Assembly (NCBI GenBank): GCA_025356475.1 | Contig: JANXSX010000187.1 | Span: 1 to 35,050 of the forward strand | Source: Isosphaeraceae bacterium | GTDB lineage: Bacteria; Planctomycetota; Planctomycetia; Isosphaerales; Isosphaeraceae | DNA: 35,050 nt | Reading direction: 5' to 3' | Part shown: positions 33,421 through 35,050 of the stretch, piece by piece | Layout: each line of letters opens with the position of its first letter | Numbering within the stretch: position 1 is the first letter of the stretch | Translations under genes and position numbers: made by a program | Notes under the pieces: model-generated | What the model saw: the letters and a program-made list of their open reading frames with translations, nothing else | Told to the model about the DNA's origin: nothing | Database searches by the model: none

Positions 33421-34062
33421 CTATCGCTTACGATAATGGGCCCGATAGATCGGTCGGCCTTCAATCCGATACTTCCGCTCGAAGTTCGTGAGATAGTCGA
33501 GTTCGTGTTCGGGCGTGTTTGGCTCGGGCTCGGGCTGGACGTCGAATTCCGGGTGCGTCGCCATGAGTGAGAGAATGACCTCGTAGTACTCATGGACATC
33601 AGTCACCACCCAGAAGTCACCGCCGACCTTGAGGGTCCGATACACGTCGAGAACCAAAGGCTCGCGGAACACGCGACGCTTGCGATGACGCGCTTTCCAC
33701 CAAGGGTCAGGGAAGTAGACATGGACCGCAACCAGGCTCTCGGTCGGGACGTACCTGGCCAGAAAGTCGAGGGCGTCGCCAGGGTGGACCTGAACGTTAG
33801 GGATCTCGTTCTTGTCGATCCGATGCGCTGCCTCTTTGGCGTACTTGACGGCGATCTCGATCCCCAGGAAGTTGTGTTCCGGCTTACGTCTGGCCTCTCG
33901 GGCGAGGAAGAGCCCTTTGCCGGAACCGACTTCGAGTTCCACCGGGTGGTCGTTCCCAAAGACCATCGACCAGTCGAGTGGCTGCGACTGTTGGCTGAGT
34001 GCAAGGATCGCTTTGGGGAGAGGCTTGAGAGGCCTCGGTGGGCGGGGAGTTACGTCGCTCAT
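33421..34062 (-). CDS. trmB: tRNA (guanine-N7-)-methyltransferase
   Basis: TrmB methylates N7 of G46 in the variable loop of tRNAs using SAM. The 213-aa protein has VELEVGSGKGLFLAREA (SAM loop), NFLGIEIAVKYAKEAAHRI, NVQVHPGDALDFL, and the family signature VHVYFPDPWWKARHRKRRV. Towards the end, LDYLTNFERKYRIEGRPIYRA is the usual C-terminal motif (typically T-x-Y-E). The start ATG shares ATGA with the stop of the upstream fabZ-like gene, so translation is probably coupled. A Pro-rich stretch (PRPPRPLKPLP) opens the protein. It ends 44 bp from the convergent purF end. Confidence 0.95.
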   Translation of the reverse strand: MSDVTPRPPRPLKPLPKAILALSQQSQPLDWSMVFGNDHPVELEVGSGKGLFLAREARRKPEHNFLGIEIAVKYAKEAAHRIDKNEIPNVQVHPGDALDFLARYVPTESLVAVHVYFPDPWWKARHRKRRVFREPLVLDVYRTLKVGGDFWVVTDVHEYYEVILSLMATHPEFDVQPEPEPNTPEHELDYLTNFERKYRIEGRPIYRAHYRKR

Positions 34063-34556
34063 TCACTCGTGCGGGTGTTAAGGGTCACCCCGATGACTCG
34101 TCCGTGGTAGACCAGGTTGGTTCCCACAAAGCCTTGGGTTTCAAAGGTCGTTTGACGCCGGTGCAGCTTGGTCGCCTTTGCGATCATCACGAGTCGATCG
34201 CCTGGCCGAACTGTGCCTCGGAAGCGGACTTCTTCGAGCCCGCCGAAGCCGATCATGGCATCTTCACCCACGAGCTTCACGAAGTGGCAAAAGTAGCTGC
34301 ACAGTTGAGCCGCTGTCTCGCACATCATGACGCCCGGCATGAGCGGGAAGCCGGGCATGTGACCACGGACCCAGAACTCGTCGTTTGAGACGTCTTTGTA
34401 GCCAATGATCAAGTTCTCTTGAGCATCCGCATAAACGATCGCCGTGAGCTGTTCCATCTCGAACCGTTGCAGATTCGTCCGACGGATCGTCTCCAGGTCG
34501 AAAAGGACGCGAGTGGTATCAATCGTTGAAGGGTCAACAATCGGGGCGGGAGGCAT
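34059..34556 (-). CDS. fabZ: FabZ-type 3-hydroxyacyl-ACP dehydratase (hotdog fold)
   Basis: This 165-aa protein removes water from 3-hydroxyacyl-ACP in fatty acid elongation, if it acts like FabZ. The active-site signature is GHMPGFPLMPGVMMCETAAQL, with His66 and Glu80 as the catalytic pair. RFRGTVRPGDRLVM and the final strands (GFVGTNLVYHGRVIGVTL) complete the hotdog fold. It is in the usual FabZ size range. The frame is open as far as 34982, but that longer reading runs through two repeat units, so ATG 34556 is chosen. The specificity could differ from a housekeeping FabZ, since no other fatty acid genes are beside it. trmB follows with a 4-base overlap. Confidence 0.85.
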   Translation of the reverse strand: MPPAPIVDPSTIDTTRVLFDLETIRRTNLQRFEMEQLTAIVYADAQENLIIGYKDVSNDEFWVRGHMPGFPLMPGVMMCETAAQLCSYFCHFVKLVGEDAMIGFGGLEEVRFRGTVRPGDRLVMIAKATKLHRRQTTFETQGFVGTNLVYHGRVIGVTLNTRTSE

Positions 34557-34604
34557 TCCAAGTTCTCTAGGCTGGCCGCGAGGCCGATTCACCGGCAAAC
34601 CGAT

Positions 34605-34633
34605 ATCATGACGCTTTCTGCGGCCTGAGACAA
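34605..34633 (-). promoter_or_regulatory. Candidate promoter of fabZ-trmB
   Basis: On the minus strand TTGTCT (34633-34628) and CATGAT (34610-34605) are 17 bp apart, 4 of 6 matches each. A start near 34598 would give a leader of about 40 bases before the fabZ ATG. Confidence 0.35.
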
Positions 34634-34666
34634 GAGGCGAAATGCTTACGAGAAGGTCGGGCAGGC

Positions 34667-34800
34667 GGCACACGTGAACATTTCTGGGTGGCACTGGTCG
34701 TACCCGACCAGTGATTTCCGCGGAGCGATCGACAGACCTCGTTCCTTGCTCCAAGGCGATTGCCGCGTTACGCTTGTCGTTCCCAAACGGCGATCCAAAG
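34667..34800. repeat. Direct repeat copy 1 (about 134 bp) with internal hairpin
   Basis: This copy matches the one at 34841-34974. The first ~85 bases are identical except for a single base (34714, a versus c), and the rest diverges moderately. Inside it CACTGGTCG (34692-34700), loop TACC, and CGACCAGTG (34705-34713) form a perfect 9-bp stem. Confidence 0.9.
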
Positions 34801-34840
34801 AAGGGATTCCGCTCCTGAGTAACGACGAATGGCAGCAATT

Positions 34841-34974
34841 GGCACACGTGAACATTTCTGGGTGGCACTGGTCGTACCCGACCAGTGCTTTCCGCGGAGC
34901 GATCGACAGACCTCGTTCCTTGCTCAAAGACACTTGCCGCGTTACGCTTGTTGTCCATGAACAGCGATCCCAAG
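34841..34974. repeat. Direct repeat copy 2 (about 134 bp) with internal hairpin
   Basis: This is the second copy, offset 174 bp from the first. Its hairpin arms are 34866-34874 and 34879-34887 and are unchanged. Differences from copy 1 cluster in the right third (after the shared ...CTCGTTCCTTGCTC), while a block TTGCCGCGTTACGCTTGT is conserved again. Confidence 0.9.
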
Positions 34975-35050
34975 ACCGTCAAGAGATTTCATGAGCCCGG
35001 CGATTGCCACGAGCTAACTTTCTCGTGTTATCGGGGGATTCCACTTCTGG

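Larger units (their letters stand above)
34557..35050. other. Gene-free stretch upstream of fabZ
   Basis: No supported gene lies in these 494 bases. It holds the candidate fabZ promoter, the two direct repeats described separately, a 40-bp unique spacer between them (34801-34840), and 76 bp after the second repeat (34975-35050) in which I see nothing. Frames stay open across it on both strands, but this follows from the repeat offset of 174 bp being a multiple of three. Confidence 0.6.

Noticed and set aside
34667-34974. CRISPR array
   Set aside because: Only two long, diverged copies with one 40-bp gap; no short regular repeats or spacers and no cas gene.
34557-34982. Long N-terminal extension of the fabZ-like gene
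   Set aside because: It would be translated from the repeat units; a normal-length FabZ starts at 34556.
34674-34994. Plus-strand frame encoding a duplicated peptide across the terminal repeats
   Set aside because: The apparent protein repeat results from two DNA repeats offset by 174 bp, a multiple of three. Sequence drift does not favour coding, and the other strand is open too.

Overview
The window looks like a piece of chromosome from a planctomycete, most likely of the Isosphaeraceae/Gemmatales type. The main evidence is a neighbouring pair of planctomycete-type secreted proteins (a DUF1549/DUF1553 cytochrome-like protein and a Tat-exported DUF1501 protein). Secreted proteins of a planctomycete style, a GC-rich composition, and frequent GTG and possible TTG start codons agree with this. 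I see no rRNA, tRNA, phage, transposase, CRISPR array or known defence system. Most of the window is core metabolism with a few lineage-specific secreted proteins.

Left part (1-11715, all on + except one small candidate gene). The window opens inside a large secreted beta-helix/Ig-like protein with a Pro-Thr linker and a basic tail. A strong hairpin terminator follows. Next come the DUF1549/DUF1553 and DUF1501 pair, a possible 77-aa minus-strand gene, a DUF971 protein, a family 2 glycosyltransferase, a YgiQ-type radical SAM protein and an RsmB-like rRNA cytosine methyltransferase.

Middle (11684-27156, -). This is a complete 14-gene operon for NADH:quinone oxidoreductase (complex I) in the canonical order nuoA to nuoN, read leftwards. 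NuoEFG form the NADH-oxidising module, NuoBCDI the connecting Fe-S arm, and NuoAHJKLMN the membrane proton-pumping arm. Upstream lies a candidate sigma70-like promoter overlapping an inverted repeat. A perfect CRP/FNR-type palindrome (TGTGA-N6-TCACA) sits between that promoter and nuoA. The nuoN end overlaps the convergent rsmB end by 32 bp. Several subunits carry extra segments (NuoJ N-terminus, NuoK and NuoF C-termini), and NuoL and NuoM have histidine-rich loops.

Right part (27249-35050). Two minus-strand lineage-specific genes (a secreted Pro/Lys-rich protein and a cupin-like protein) are divergent from a secreted HEAT-repeat-like protein. Then come proB (glutamate 5-kinase, -) and purF (amidophosphoribosyltransferase, +), which diverge from overlapping -10 elements. 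Last is a fabZ-like and trmB two-gene operon (-) with an ATGA overlap. The final ~490 bp has no gene. It holds two ~134-bp near-identical direct repeats, each with a perfect 9-bp-stem hairpin.

No clearly new multi-gene system was found. The points most worth following are the terminal hairpin repeats, the nuo control region, the small minus-strand gene at 6365-6598, and the unassigned cupin/secreted/HEAT cluster at 27249-30466.
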